Source: a virus. Taken from it: DNA of 60,641 nt. This document shows, in pieces, positions 36,329 through 45,133 of this stretch. Each line of letters opens with the position of its first letter. The first letter of the stretch is position 1. Made by a program: the position numbers and the translations under genes. The notes under the pieces were generated by a model, which was not told the origin of the DNA, made no database searches, and saw only the letters and a program-made list of their open reading frames with translations. The stretch lies in IMG/VR virus record IMGVR_UViG_3300034737_000014, positions 1 to 60,641 of that record, one strand, 5' to 3'.

Positions 36329-38440
36329 ATGATTATCCCGACACAGGAACCGGACAAAGACGAGAAGAAGATTGCTGACGCTAATCTTAAAGCTTTCCGC
36401 CGTGCATACGAGGCAGGCTTCACTAAATGGCTGACTGTAGCTGATCTGTGTGACCGTTACTACCAAGGAGACCAGTGGGAGAAAGAGGACTTAGATGTCC
36501 TTGCCAAGCTTAAACGCCCAGCCTTAACGCTAAACGTGGTTCGTCCAACGATGAATGCCATCCTTGGCGAGTACGTTAATAAGCGCGCTACGTTCAACGT
36601 TAAGCCTCAAACCGAAGGCGACCAGCAGGTTGCTGACGTGCTTACTAAGATCATGATGCAGATTGCGGATGAGAACCAGTTCGAGCACGTAGAGGGTACA
36701 GTATTCCAAGACGGTATGATTACCGACCGCGGTTATTTCGATATTCGCATGGATTTCGACGATAACATTAGCGGAGACATCCGCATTACCTCCCTAGACC
36801 CAACAACTGTGGTACCAGACCCGCAGGCTAAGGAGTGGAACCCTGATACATGGCGCGAAGTTTACATCACAAAATGGTTAAGCATTGATGATATTGCCGA
36901 GCTGTATGGTGACGCGAAGGCAGAAGACGCGCGAACTCAAGCATTAAGTACCAACTTAGGGGCTGAATATGCAGAGTATACACGCCGCGGTACTTTCGGT
37001 ACACCAGAGTTCGGCTATGCCTATGATCAGATTCCTTCAGATGAACGCGACGTTAAGCGTATTCGTGTCATTGACCGCCAACATTTTGTCATTGACCGCC
37101 AAAAAGTATTCGTAGACCCTATTACTGGTGAAGAATCTCAAGTCCCGGACAACTGGGACGACGCTAGGGTCGATGAGTATACCGCGTTGACAGGCAGCTA
37201 TATAATCACTAAGACAACAAAACGCGTACGTTGGACAGTATCAGCAGGGTCGGTAGTCCTTCATGATGACTTCTCACCTTATCCATTCTTCACAGTTGTA
37301 CCTTATTTCCCACAATTCCGTCGCGGTAAACCACTAGGGTGGGTACGTGACCTGATTGACGCCCAGCAGCAGATCAATAAGTTGGCCTCCCAGTCTCTTC
37401 ACGTTGTCAACAGTACCGCTAATAGCGGCTGGGAAATGGAAGAAGGCGCGTTGGTGAATATGACGCCTGAAGAATTGGCAGCTAACGGTTCTAAAACTGG
37501 CTTGGTTTTAGTGCGTGCTCCTGGTAAACAAATATCTAAGATTCAGCCGAACCAGATTCCGTCAGGTTTGATGCAGTTCGTAGAGTACGCGCAGGATATG
37601 GTGCGCCGTATCAGTGGCGTATCAGACTACATGGTTGGTGAAGGCAGTTCAGAGGTTAGCGGTATTGCCCTAGACGCCCGCATTAGCCGCAATTTATCTC
37701 AGTTGCAACCAGCGTTTGATAGCCTAGATCGTACGCGTACCTTGTTGGCTAAACGCATGTTGCATCTGATTCAAACATATTACACCGATACTCGCATTTT
37801 CCGCATCACCTCTGAAACCGAGACTGGTGAAGCTACCCGTGAGGCCATCGCCGTCAACCAGCCTACCCCAGAAGGCACCGTGATTAATGATTTAACCATT
37901 GGGGAGTATGACGTAGTAGTTTCTAGCCAGCCTAGTCGTCAGACTTTCGTAGAGACTCAGTTTGCACAGGCTATCCAAATGGCACAGGCTGGTATCCCAG
38001 TACCACCAGACGTTATGGTTGAGTTGTCTAATTTCGCACGTAAGAATGAGATCGCGGAGCGTATCCGTCAGCAGATGGGTATGGGGCAACCTACGCCAGA
38101 ACAGCAGCAACAACAACAGATGCAGCAGCAAATACAGATGCAGCAGGTCATGCTGGAGATGCAGAAACTTCAAGCGCAGATCACCGAGCTTAATACTCAA
38201 GCAGAGCTTAACCAAGCTAAAGCTTATGCCGCGGTCACTAATCCATCTATTGAGTACAAAGGTACAGTGGCTAAACAGCAGACAGCTTTGCAAAACAAAT
38301 CTGCGGAGCTGGACGCTAAGACAGCTATCGCTCGTATGCAAACGCTGGCGCGCTCCGCAGAAGGCGGTCGTATACGTGAGGCAGAGCCTTATCGACCAAA
38401 TCAGATTCAGAGTATGACAGCAGGCGCGGAGGGAATCTAA
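36329..38440 (+). CDS. Portal protein (P22-like)
   Basis: A 703-aa portal: long helical N-terminal domain (FRRAYEAGFTKWLTVADLCDRYYQGDQW), a stem/wing region with LNVVRPTMNAILGEYVNKRATF and PYFPQFRRGKPLGWVRDLIDAQQQINKLASQ, and a Gln-rich helical barrel (about 590-640, QQQQQQMQQQIQMQQVMLEMQKL). The length and the order after terL fit P22-like portals of podoviruses. It forms the dodecameric ring for DNA passage. It overlaps the next gene by one base. Confidence 0.93.
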   Translation: MIIPTQEPDKDEKKIADANLKAFRRAYEAGFTKWLTVADLCDRYYQGDQWEKEDLDVLAKLKRPALTLNVVRPTMNAILGEYVNKRATFNVKPQTEGDQQVADVLTKIMMQIADENQFEHVEGTVFQDGMITDRGYFDIRMDFDDNISGDIRITSLDPTTVVPDPQAKEWNPDTWREVYITKWLSIDDIAELYGDAKAEDARTQALSTNLGAEYAEYTRRGTFGTPEFGYAYDQIPSDERDVKRIRVIDRQHFVIDRQKVFVDPITGEESQVPDNWDDARVDEYTALTGSYIITKTTKRVRWTVSAGSVVLHDDFSPYPFFTVVPYFPQFRRGKPLGWVRDLIDAQQQINKLASQSLHVVNSTANSGWEMEEGALVNMTPEELAANGSKTGLVLVRAPGKQISKIQPNQIPSGLMQFVEYAQDMVRRISGVSDYMVGEGSSEVSGIALDARISRNLSQLQPAFDSLDRTRTLLAKRMLHLIQTYYTDTRIFRITSETETGEATREAIAVNQPTPEGTVINDLTIGEYDVVVSSQPSRQTFVETQFAQAIQMAQAGIPVPPDVMVELSNFARKNEIAERIRQQMGMGQPTPEQQQQQQMQQQIQMQQVMLEMQKLQAQITELNTQAELNQAKAYAAVTNPSIEYKGTVAKQQTALQNKSAELDAKTAIARMQTLARSAEGGRIREAEPYRPNQIQSMTAGAEGI

Positions 38441-38799
38441 TGGCTAAGATAGATGAAGTACGGCAACTAAGCCCCCTAGCGCAGTTAGGGGCATACGGCG
38501 ATAGATTCAATGACAATACTAACCGCTACGGCGGAGCCGGTTTGAAAGGCGACGGTTGGTTCGGCCCTATACCCCTATCTAACGGCGAAGTAGCTACTGA
38601 ATACTCATCAGCGGATAAGTTCGGCACTAACCGTTATATAGGTTTCCCTACTAACCCCCCAACCCTTACTCCTATGGAGTTGATGCGATGGAAGCAAGCT
38701 GCATCCGCACATGCAGAGGTGCCAAATGACATCTACGAAAAAGCTAGGGAATTTGCTAAACAGCGTCTTGACATGGGGCTATCGCCTTTTGTAGAGTGA
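38440..38799 (+). CDS. Small head-associated protein
   Basis: A 119-aa protein without membrane segments (IDEVRQLSPLAQLGAYGDRFNDNTNRYGG...TLTPMELMRWKQAASAHAEVPNDIYEKAREFAKQR). It lies between portal and scaffold and overlaps the portal stop. Proteins with a KGDGWFGPIPL-type centre occur at this place in other podoviruses; a portal or head accessory role is inferred. Function unknown. Confidence 0.62.
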   Translation: MAKIDEVRQLSPLAQLGAYGDRFNDNTNRYGGAGLKGDGWFGPIPLSNGEVATEYSSADKFGTNRYIGFPTNPPTLTPMELMRWKQAASAHAEVPNDIYEKAREFAKQRLDMGLSPFVE

Positions 38800-38870
38800 A
38801 GGGGAGACCTAGCGTACGATTTTCAACAATAATTAGTTTTTTATGACCAACAAATATAAGGACTACACCA

Positions 38871-39827
38871 ATGAGTGACTGGATGACTGAACTCGAAGAC
38901 GAGTTGAAAAACAAACCTACTGAAGCTCCAGTAGCAGCAGTAGAACCAGAACCCGCTGAAGAACCAGCGGCAGCGGCAGCAGAACCAGAGCCTACTGAAG
39001 CGCCAGCAACGGCAGCAGTAGAGCCAGAACCTACTGACCCACAACCCATAGATGAAGGCACTCCGCCTGTATCCACAGGAGAGGAACCAGCGCCTCAACA
39101 ACGTGCGCCTATGATTCCCAAGTCTCGTCTCGATGAAGAGATCGAGAAGCGCCGTAAGCTAGAAGAAGAACTTAAACTGGCACGCAGCTTTGTGGAACAA
39201 ACGATGCAACAGCGTCAGGCGCCACAGCAACAACAGGAACCTCAGCCAACGCCAGATGATATTCTCAATGCGCTATATAAACGTGAGTATGATGCGTTAC
39301 TAGATGGTGACACGGCCGCAGCAATGCAATTCCGCCGCCAAGCCGACAGCCTTCGCACTGAAATGATTCGTCAGCAGACACTACAGGAAGCCCAGAGCGT
39401 AGTTCATGGTAACTTTGAACAGACAGCTTTCAACCAGCGTTTATCGCAGGTTGTAGAACAATATCCTGTTTTCCTAGAAACAAGCGATGACTATGACCCA
39501 CAACTAGCCCAAATGGCATTGACTATGGGTAACGCGTTTAAGGCCCAAGGATTGAATAGTGTGGCGGCACTTGAGAAAACCTTGGAAACATTAAAGCCAA
39601 TCCTTGACGCACGGTATGCCCCACCTGCACAGACCCCCGCAGCTCCACCAGCTCCGATCAAAAACGTAGCTGCTAAGGTAGCTGCCTCTCGCGCCCAACC
39701 ACCAGCTACGCAGAATGCTGGGTCTACTCAACGCGCTGCGGCTAAGGTAGATGTGATGTCTATGACGGTAGAAGACTTCGAGAAACTGCCGCAAGACGAA
39801 ATCAATAAACTATTACGCGGTGGATGA
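38871..39827 (+). CDS. Capsid scaffolding protein
   Basis: A 318-aa, highly charged, Pro/Ala/Glu-rich protein. The N-terminus has degenerate EPEPxEAPAxAAV repeats (about 15-55), followed by a coiled coil (SRLDEEIEKRRKLEEELKLARSFVEQTMQQRQ) and a C-terminal helical domain (MTVEDFEKLPQDEINKLL) that would contact the capsid protein. Composition, length and position just before the major capsid gene are typical for a scaffold. A terminator follows. Confidence 0.88.
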   Translation: MSDWMTELEDELKNKPTEAPVAAVEPEPAEEPAAAAAEPEPTEAPATAAVEPEPTDPQPIDEGTPPVSTGEEPAPQQRAPMIPKSRLDEEIEKRRKLEEELKLARSFVEQTMQQRQAPQQQQEPQPTPDDILNALYKREYDALLDGDTAAAMQFRRQADSLRTEMIRQQTLQEAQSVVHGNFEQTAFNQRLSQVVEQYPVFLETSDDYDPQLAQMALTMGNAFKAQGLNSVAALEKTLETLKPILDARYAPPAQTPAAPPAPIKNVAAKVAASRAQPPATQNAGSTQRAAAKVDVMSMTVEDFEKLPQDEINKLLRGG

Positions 39828-39851
39828 TACTGTCCAGTCTGCCCGGGCTTT

Positions 39852-39880
39852 CCCCTCTTCGGAGGGGCTTTTTGTATTTT
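39852..39880 (+). terminator. Rho-independent terminator between scaffold and capsid promoter
   Basis: A perfect 6-bp stem CCCCTC/GAGGGG (39852-39867) with a UUCG loop is followed by CTTTTTGTATTTT. It lies 25 bases after the scaffold stop and 6 bases before the next promoter, so it resets transcription for the capsid gene. Confidence 0.92.
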
Positions 39881-39885
39881 AGGGC

Positions 39886-39914
39886 TTGACAATAAGCATA
39901 ACTTATTATATAAA
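39886..39914 (+). promoter_or_regulatory. Consensus sigma-70 promoter with operator in the spacer (before capsid gene)
   Basis: TTGACA (39886-39891) and TATAAA (39909-39914) are 17 bases apart. The spacer carries AATAAG-CATAA-CTTATT, a perfect 6-bp-arm copy of the shared palindrome. It directly follows a strong terminator and drives the major capsid gene from a long leader. Confidence 0.92.
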
Positions 39915-39920
39915 GGGAGC

Positions 39921-40122
39921 GTACAACCAGATTCCTCGTCAGGCCACGATACGGCCAATCTGAGTGTGCCGGTTCGTCACCGTTAACAGTCGTATTTTTT
40001 ACTTTCGTGTGCCTTCTGGGAGTGTCCTGGTGGGCGTGGCAACGACACAGCCAAGTGATTGGATTGGGTGTTCCCCAATCGAAAGAACTTTTTTGTTATT
40101 TGCCAACATACAGGAGAAGTAT
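39921..40122 (+). promoter_or_regulatory. Long structured leader of the capsid gene
   Basis: About 200 untranslated bases. They contain a GTGTC/GACAC inverted repeat (40022-40047) and a hairpin GATTGGG/CCCAATC (40062-40080) followed eight bases later by CTTTTTTG, which looks like an attenuator. An open frame crosses the leader in frame with the capsid, but it has no ribosome site and odd composition. The leader may set capsid output or mRNA stability. Confidence 0.55.
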
Positions 40123-41247
40123 ATGGCGACTATTAATGCTCTGAACAGCACCTCATTTGCGGCGATGAACGCCGAAGAGAAAAAGATTTGGTCCTTAAAC
40201 TTCTGGAAAGAAGTACGTAACCAGTCATTCTTAACTGGCTTCTTGGGCGCAGACCAAAACGCAGTAGTACAACGTGTTAGCGAATTGAAAGCTACCGAGA
40301 AAGGTACTAAGGCAATCATCCACTTGATTCCTAATGCTTCATTAGGCGGTGTGGCTGGTGACAACACTTTACGCGGTAACGAAGACACTGTTACTGCACA
40401 TAGTATGGAAATTCAATACGACCAATATGCTATCGCTATGGCAAACAAAGGCCGTATGGACGATCAGAAATCTGTGTTTGATTTCCGTACAGTAGCTAAA
40501 GATCAGTTAGCTTACGGTATGGCTAAGTTGGTGGACGAGTTAGCCTTCCAAACTATGGCGGGTATTCCTTACACTCTAAACGTCGATGGTTCTCCACGTA
40601 CCACAGGCCAAGTGAGCCAGTTAGCTTTCGCTGCTGACGTATCTGCTCCTACAGCTAACCGTTGGTTACGTTACAATCCAAATACTGACAAGTTAGAAGC
40701 TGGTGACACTGCGACTATGACATCTGACAACAAGATGACATACCGCGCTTTGGTTCGTGCTAAAGCTTATGCAGTTAGCAAGCGTATCAAAGGCTTGACG
40801 ATGAATGGTAAAGAAACTTACCACGTGTTCGTTGACCCTATCACTATGTCTAACTTGAAACTAGACCCAGACTTCTTAGCGAACGTTCGTGCTGCTGCGG
40901 CTTCTTTGGGTAACAACTCTGAGTTGTTCAAAGGCGGTATCCCAACAGTTGACGGTTTGGTAATCCACGAGTCTATGTATGTTCCTAACACTTTAGGCGC
41001 TGCATCTGGTTCTAAGTGGGGTAGCGACGGTAAACTAGATGGCGCTCGTTGTTTGGTGGTCGGTGCTCAAGCGCTTGCTTTCGCTGACATCAACACTCCT
41101 GAGTGGGAAGAACAGACAGAAGACTACAACCGTAAGTTCGGTATCAGTATCTCTAAAATCTTTGGCTTCAAAAAACCTAAGTTTATGAGTTCTTACTCTG
41201 GTACGGTTGAAGACGTTGGCGTAATCGCGTTCGACGTAGCACTGTAA
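40123..41247 (+). CDS. Major capsid protein (N4-gp56 family type)
   Basis: A 374-aa HK97-fold capsid protein. It begins MATINALNSTSFAAMNAEEK. The residues KIWSLNFWKEVRNQSFLTGFLG and NTLRGNEDTVTAHSMEIQYDQYAIAMANKGRMDDQ are the typical N-terminal region of N4-gp56-type capsids, and the C-terminus has VVGAQALAFADINTPEWEEQTEDYNRKFGISISKIFGFKKP. AGGAG seven bases before the ATG fixes the start. It has its own promoter, terminator and long leader, as expected for the most abundant virion protein. Confidence 0.92.
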   Translation: MATINALNSTSFAAMNAEEKKIWSLNFWKEVRNQSFLTGFLGADQNAVVQRVSELKATEKGTKAIIHLIPNASLGGVAGDNTLRGNEDTVTAHSMEIQYDQYAIAMANKGRMDDQKSVFDFRTVAKDQLAYGMAKLVDELAFQTMAGIPYTLNVDGSPRTTGQVSQLAFAADVSAPTANRWLRYNPNTDKLEAGDTATMTSDNKMTYRALVRAKAYAVSKRIKGLTMNGKETYHVFVDPITMSNLKLDPDFLANVRAAAASLGNNSELFKGGIPTVDGLVIHESMYVPNTLGAASGSKWGSDGKLDGARCLVVGAQALAFADINTPEWEEQTEDYNRKFGISISKIFGFKKPKFMSSYSGTVEDVGVIAFDVAL

Positions 41248-41263
41248 TCTAGGCAACTAGGAT

Positions 41264-41281
41264 GGGCGGGGGAACCCGCCC
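41264..41281 (+). terminator. GC hairpin after the capsid gene
   Basis: A perfect 7-bp stem GGGCGGG/CCCGCCC with a GGAA loop lies 17 bases after the capsid stop. Only CTCTT follows, so it may be a leaky terminator or an mRNA stabiliser that makes capsid mRNA more abundant than downstream mRNA. Confidence 0.55.
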
Positions 41282-41300
41282 TCTTACTAAGGAGAACCTT

Positions 41301-41486
41301 ATGGCTTTAGTTAAAGCATTAAACGGTGTGATTCAGGTCGTAGACGGTATCCACTCGTTTTCAGTCGGTACAGAACCGCAAGAAATTCCCGATGCGTTGG
41401 TAGATGCCGCCGTATCACAAGGCTGTCAGTTGGTTGAAAACAAACCAGCACGCACAGCAACAAAGAAAGCAGAGCCAACTGAATAA
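41301..41486 (+). CDS. Small head protein, 61 aa
   Basis: A 61-aa protein beginning MALVKALNGVIQVVDGIHSF, with a beta-rich first half and a Lys/Ala-rich tail. AAGGAG precedes the ATG at 41301; the longer frame to 41262 is not supported. It lies between capsid and adaptor genes and could be a head decoration or connector protein. No family is recognised. Confidence 0.55.
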   Translation: MALVKALNGVIQVVDGIHSFSVGTEPQEIPDALVDAAVSQGCQLVENKPARTATKKAEPTE

Positions 41487-42097
41487 TGGACGTACTCAAC
41501 CTTCGCCGCAATGTTGCGCTAGTAACCAAGAACGCTCCCGATTTTATTATCGAGGAAGCGATTGTGAACGCCACACAGCAGTTGTGTGTGGAGGCCGAGA
41601 TTTGGCAAGCGATGATTGAGATTGATACTTCACCTGGTGACAACGAGGTATCAATCTCATCTCCATCTGGCGCCTCAGTGGTGCGTATTATGTGGGCCAC
41701 GCTAGGAGATCGTAAGCTGCAAGCCGTAGGCCCTTCGGAGTACGCTACAGCATTTACAGATACTGATCGTGCTACGCCGAAATACTACTATCAAGTGGAT
41801 AGTGGAACCTTGGCAGTGTTCCCTATGCCGGCAACAATAGAGACAGGGCAGGCACGAGTAGTTTGCCGCCTACGGGATAATACAACTAATTTACCCGATG
41901 ACCTATACTCGCTGTATAAAGAAGCGATTGTTTTTGGCGCGCTAACACGCGTACTAGCAAACCCGAGTGACTTCGGCAACCCTTCGTTGGCCAACCAGTA
42001 CGAGCAACGTTGGTTTGCTGCTATTGATAGAGCCAGAGGGCGAGCTACCCGTAGCAAAGACAACACCGTACTAGAAGCTACCTACGGAGGTTACTGA
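41486..42097 (+). CDS. Head-tail adaptor protein
   Basis: A 203-aa protein of the gp6/T7-gp11-like adaptor type by layout: a helical N-terminus (NVALVTKNAPDFIIEEAIVNATQQLCVEAEIW), a beta sandwich centre and a C-terminal helical part (LPDDLYSLYKEAIVFGALTRVLAN; LANQYEQRWFAAIDRARGRA). It would attach to the portal. A second protein of similar plan lies at 52670. The assignment comes from layout and position, not from a strong motif. Confidence 0.68.
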   Translation: MDVLNLRRNVALVTKNAPDFIIEEAIVNATQQLCVEAEIWQAMIEIDTSPGDNEVSISSPSGASVVRIMWATLGDRKLQAVGPSEYATAFTDTDRATPKYYYQVDSGTLAVFPMPATIETGQARVVCRLRDNTTNLPDDLYSLYKEAIVFGALTRVLANPSDFGNPSLANQYEQRWFAAIDRARGRATRSKDNTVLEATYGGY

Positions 42098-42546
42098 TGC
42101 TATATCGCCTGAACGAGCAAGCCTTAGTGACCTCCGCTGATTACTTGTTGGACGGCGACCATGCTATCATGCTTATTGAGGGTCTCGCAGAAGTAAATAA
42201 ACAATCCGGTATGGAGTTAGATACTGACGCGGTTGGTAAAGATGTTTTGTCCGGCCGACTGCGTAACCTGACAGTGGTCGATAACGAGTTCAACCCGATT
42301 GGTTTTGTTCTTTACCACGTGTCAAAAACAGGATACGATATTAACGTCGGTTTGCACGTAATTGCTATGTACATGCGCCCTGGTCATGCAGCAGTAACCA
42401 CTAAGCTGCTGGACTTTATCAAACTGGTAGCCCGCTCTTTGGGGGCTACTAAGGTGGTAGGTATTTCACGACGGAAAGGCTGGTCTCGCAGGATGAAGCC
42501 CGACGTAACTTTTCAACTAGGTATTTGGGATTTAAGCAATGAGTAA
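42097..42546 (+). CDS. GNAT-like acetyltransferase-fold protein in the virion module
   Basis: A 149-aa protein with the GNAT-like order: acidic helix (AIMLIEGLAEVNKQSGMEL), beta strand VVDNEFNPIGFVLYHVS, then VIAMYMRPGHAAVTTKLLDFIKLVARSLGATKVVGIS (acetyl-CoA-loop region). In T7-like podoviruses a GNAT-fold internal virion protein sits at a similar place. It may be a core component and not an enzyme. It overlaps both neighbours. Confidence 0.65.
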   Translation: MLYRLNEQALVTSADYLLDGDHAIMLIEGLAEVNKQSGMELDTDAVGKDVLSGRLRNLTVVDNEFNPIGFVLYHVSKTGYDINVGLHVIAMYMRPGHAAVTTKLLDFIKLVARSLGATKVVGISRRKGWSRRMKPDVTFQLGIWDLSNE

Positions 42547-43177
42547 AGGCGGCAGTGCTCCACCTCCACCAGAAGAGAGTCAATACTCCAAGACTTTGGC
42601 GCGCATCGCAAACGAGCGTTGGGCTGATTATAAGGACCGTTTTCAGCCTGTAGAATCGGCGTATATGAATAGCGTAAACCAGCTAGATAGTAATACTAAC
42701 TATGCTGGCGCTATGGCTAAAGGTATTTCTGCGGCTAACTCTACCGCAGGCAACCATTATATGGACGCTGCCTTGCAGATGGCCGCCGGCGGCTCGGCGT
42801 CTCCGTTGATGCAACTTGGCTCTGCCTCTATGAATGCAATGGCTGACGGGGTGTACGGCGGTGCAGCGAGTCAGAGGGGCAATTTCCTACAACAGGCGCA
42901 AGGCGTAGCTAACTTAGGAAACGGAACAGTTGATCAGACTATTGGCACATTCAAAACAGTAAGTGACGCAGACACCTCCCGCATCAATAGCAACTTTGCG
43001 AACTTAGCGGGCAGTAGAATTTCCGCGCAGAATGCCAACACTGCCCTACTAGGCGAGCTTACCCAACTAGGTGCCATGTACGGCGCGCATAATGGGTGGT
43101 TCAGTAGTAAACCGAAAGACGTAAATATTGGTGGTAAGTTAGATGGTATTAGCGGCACAGAAGGGTGGTTTAGATGA
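42539..43177 (+). CDS. Internal virion / ejection protein, paralogue 1
   Basis: A 212-aa Ala/Asn/Ser/Gly-rich protein starting MSKGGSAPPPPEESQYSKTLARIANERW. The next gene starts with a clearly related segment, so the two are tandem paralogues. The composition (small residues, amphipathic helices, no cysteines) fits pore-forming ejection proteins of podoviruses. It overlaps the GNAT gene and its paralogue by about 4-8 bp. Confidence 0.7.
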   Translation: MSKGGSAPPPPEESQYSKTLARIANERWADYKDRFQPVESAYMNSVNQLDSNTNYAGAMAKGISAANSTAGNHYMDAALQMAAGGSASPLMQLGSASMNAMADGVYGGAASQRGNFLQQAQGVANLGNGTVDQTIGTFKTVSDADTSRINSNFANLAGSRISAQNANTALLGELTQLGAMYGAHNGWFSSKPKDVNIGGKLDGISGTEGWFR

Positions 43178-43728
43178 GTAAAGGAAGTTCAGCTCCGGCA
43201 CCAATTCCAGAGAGCGAATACAGTAAGTCGATGGCGCGTATAGCCGACGACCAGTACAACTACTACAAGTCTAACTACCAACCGTTTGAAGACAATTTAA
43301 TTGCCAAAAGCAAAGAGAGTCCTTTGGCCGGACTAGGTCGCGTTAATGACTCTTTCACTGCTGGAAGTGCCATGACTAATGGTATGGCGGGTAGAAGCTT
43401 GTCACGCTTTGGCGTAGCGCCCATGCCAGCTCAACTCCAAGATATGTCACGCCTTAACTCGTTAAATACAGCCGCTGCTACAGGGAAAGGCGTAACAGAT
43501 TATGCTACTAATACAGTCAACCAGGACACAGCGTTACAGGGTATGCTAGCCGGCATGGGTAAGAGAGCTGTAGGCCAAGCAAGCGACGGGCTAGGTACAG
43601 CCAACAGCAATTACATGTCGCAGCAGCAGCAGTACCAGCAAGCGCAGATGGCGCAAAATCAGGCGAATCAAGCGGCTACCAACCAAAATATTGGCACCGC
43701 TGCGACTTTTGCGATGATGTTTTTCTGA
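43174..43728 (+). CDS. Internal virion / ejection protein, paralogue 2
   Basis: A 184-aa protein starting MSKGSSAPAPIPESEYSKSMARIADDQYNYYKSNYQPFED, closely parallel to the first 40 residues of its neighbour. The C-terminus is Gln-rich (SQQQQYQQAQMAQNQANQAATNQ) and ends in a hydrophobic stretch. It probably forms part of the ejectosome with the other internal proteins. Confidence 0.7.
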   Translation: MSKGSSAPAPIPESEYSKSMARIADDQYNYYKSNYQPFEDNLIAKSKESPLAGLGRVNDSFTAGSAMTNGMAGRSLSRFGVAPMPAQLQDMSRLNSLNTAAATGKGVTDYATNTVNQDTALQGMLAGMGKRAVGQASDGLGTANSNYMSQQQQYQQAQMAQNQANQAATNQNIGTAATFAMMFF

Positions 43729-44426
43729 TGAAAGCGATACAGTTCTCAGGTGGCAAAGATTCCACAGTCATGCTTTATAGGTTGAAGCATTTGTGGGACG
43801 AAGCCACTGTATTCTGGGTTAGTACCGGGGATACCCCGCCAGAGGTACGTGAGTTTGTGGAAGCTGTCCGCGCTATGGTACCGAGCTTTGTTGAGATAGC
43901 ATCGGATGTAATAAGTGACAAGGCCGCTAATGGATTTCCCACGGACTACCTTAGTAACACTGACAGAATCGCCGCCGCTGGCGGGACGAACAACGGCAAG
44001 AAACGAAGGACGTCTTTTGATTGCTGCTTTAGTAATATAATGTTACCCATGCACGAAGCGATGAAAGCGCGTGGTGTAACAGAGATTTACCGTGGACAAC
44101 GCAACGATGACGCTAACAAGGCACCTTTACAAGATGGCCAAGTAGTGGACGGGGTTACCTACCGATTTCCCATAAAGGACTTGACTGAGCAGCAGGTATT
44201 AGCTGAGTTGGATTTGCTAAGAAAACAGGGCTTACCTGTGCCTACGTGGTACAATGAGCTTAATAGCACCCCCGACTGCTTGCACTGTACCGGATGGTTA
44301 TCAGAGAACCGCGGTAGCTGGTTAAAGAAAAATCATCCAGAGGCTTACATACTGTATTCTAAAGAGATAGCTGCGTTAGTTGATGACTTACGCGCAGCCG
44401 CACAGAGATTAGAGGAGGCTAGATAA
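43728..44426 (+). CDS. PP-loop ATPase, PAPS-reductase/adenylyl-transfer-like
   Basis: A 232-aa enzyme. The PP-loop SGGKDS (residues 7-12) starts the protein. VFWVSTGDTPPEVREFVE follows, then C99-C100 and the CxxC pair C184/C187, which could hold an iron-sulfur cluster or a redox disulfide. The family adenylates or sulfur-transfers to small molecules, RNA or DNA (CysH, TtcA and DndC types). It is fully embedded between two internal virion genes with one-base overlaps, which is unusual for a metabolic enzyme. The substrate is unknown. Confidence 0.8.
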   Translation: MKAIQFSGGKDSTVMLYRLKHLWDEATVFWVSTGDTPPEVREFVEAVRAMVPSFVEIASDVISDKAANGFPTDYLSNTDRIAAAGGTNNGKKRRTSFDCCFSNIMLPMHEAMKARGVTEIYRGQRNDDANKAPLQDGQVVDGVTYRFPIKDLTEQQVLAELDLLRKQGLPVPTWYNELNSTPDCLHCTGWLSENRGSWLKKNHPEAYILYSKEIAALVDDLRAAAQRLEEAR

Positions 44427-45133
44427 TGGCACAGATATACGAAATCCCGCGTTTCAATACCGCGTCACCCTTGGCAGGTATCGCGCAGTTGTATGCGACA
44501 TATAAGGGCATTGAGCGACAAGACGCTCAGGATCAGTATGCGAAAGAGAAAGACGCTAAAACCTTTGCATTGCAAGAACAGGAGGTAGGGGCTACGCGCG
44601 ATAGAACGGCTATGGAAGCGGAAATCGCGGCCCGCCGTATGCAGCATGAAGGTGCCCTCCAGCAAGCTAAAATGGATTGGGAGAAAGACCCGAATAACCC
44701 TGACACTAAGTACCGTCTAGCGATGGCGGATGCAGCCTTAAAGAACGCGAATACGCAGGCTGGGCTAGACGCCGCGCACGCAGATTATTTTGGGCAGCTT
44801 GGGTCAGATTTAGCCGCTACTAGGGAGTTAATGTCTAAGTTCGGTAACATCATCTTAGAGGCGCAACAAAAAGCAGGCCAAGCCCCTACACCGCTAGGCA
44901 ACCTGGCGCCGACAGGCAATCCTCAAGCGAATGATAAATTCGTGGCGCAACCAATTGTCGCGGCGCAACAATATGCCCCGACGCCTACCCCGCCTGGTAG
45001 TTTGTCTGATGCAGACTTGCAAAGGTTGGTTATGCAACAACACCGAGCTATGGCTGGAGTGCGGGGTTACAATGGTATTTCGTGGGATACACCACGCCCG
45101 GTAGGAACCAATAGTAGAGGAGCGGTTCGATAA
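44426..45133 (+). CDS. Internal virion protein (helical)
   Basis: A 235-aa helical protein. Residues 40-120 are coiled-coil-like and rich in Ala, Gln, Glu and Lys, with charged helices and no cysteine. The C-terminus is Pro/Gln/Ala-rich with APTPLGNLAPTGNPQ and TPTPPGSLSDADLQRLV. It resembles other podovirus ejection proteins in composition; no sequence family is recognised. It overlaps the genes on both sides by one base. Confidence 0.6.
   Translation: MAQIYEIPRFNTASPLAGIAQLYATYKGIERQDAQDQYAKEKDAKTFALQEQEVGATRDRTAMEAEIAARRMQHEGALQQAKMDWEKDPNNPDTKYRLAMADAALKNANTQAGLDAAHADYFGQLGSDLAATRELMSKFGNIILEAQQKAGQAPTPLGNLAPTGNPQANDKFVAQPIVAAQQYAPTPTPPGSLSDADLQRLVMQQHRAMAGVRGYNGISWDTPRPVGTNSRGAVR

Noticed and set aside
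39964-40122. In-frame N-terminal extension of the capsid protein (open frame from 39964)
   Set aside because: No ribosome site, cysteine- and aromatic-rich sequence unlike capsids, and AGGAG at ideal distance before ATG 40123; treated as a leader.
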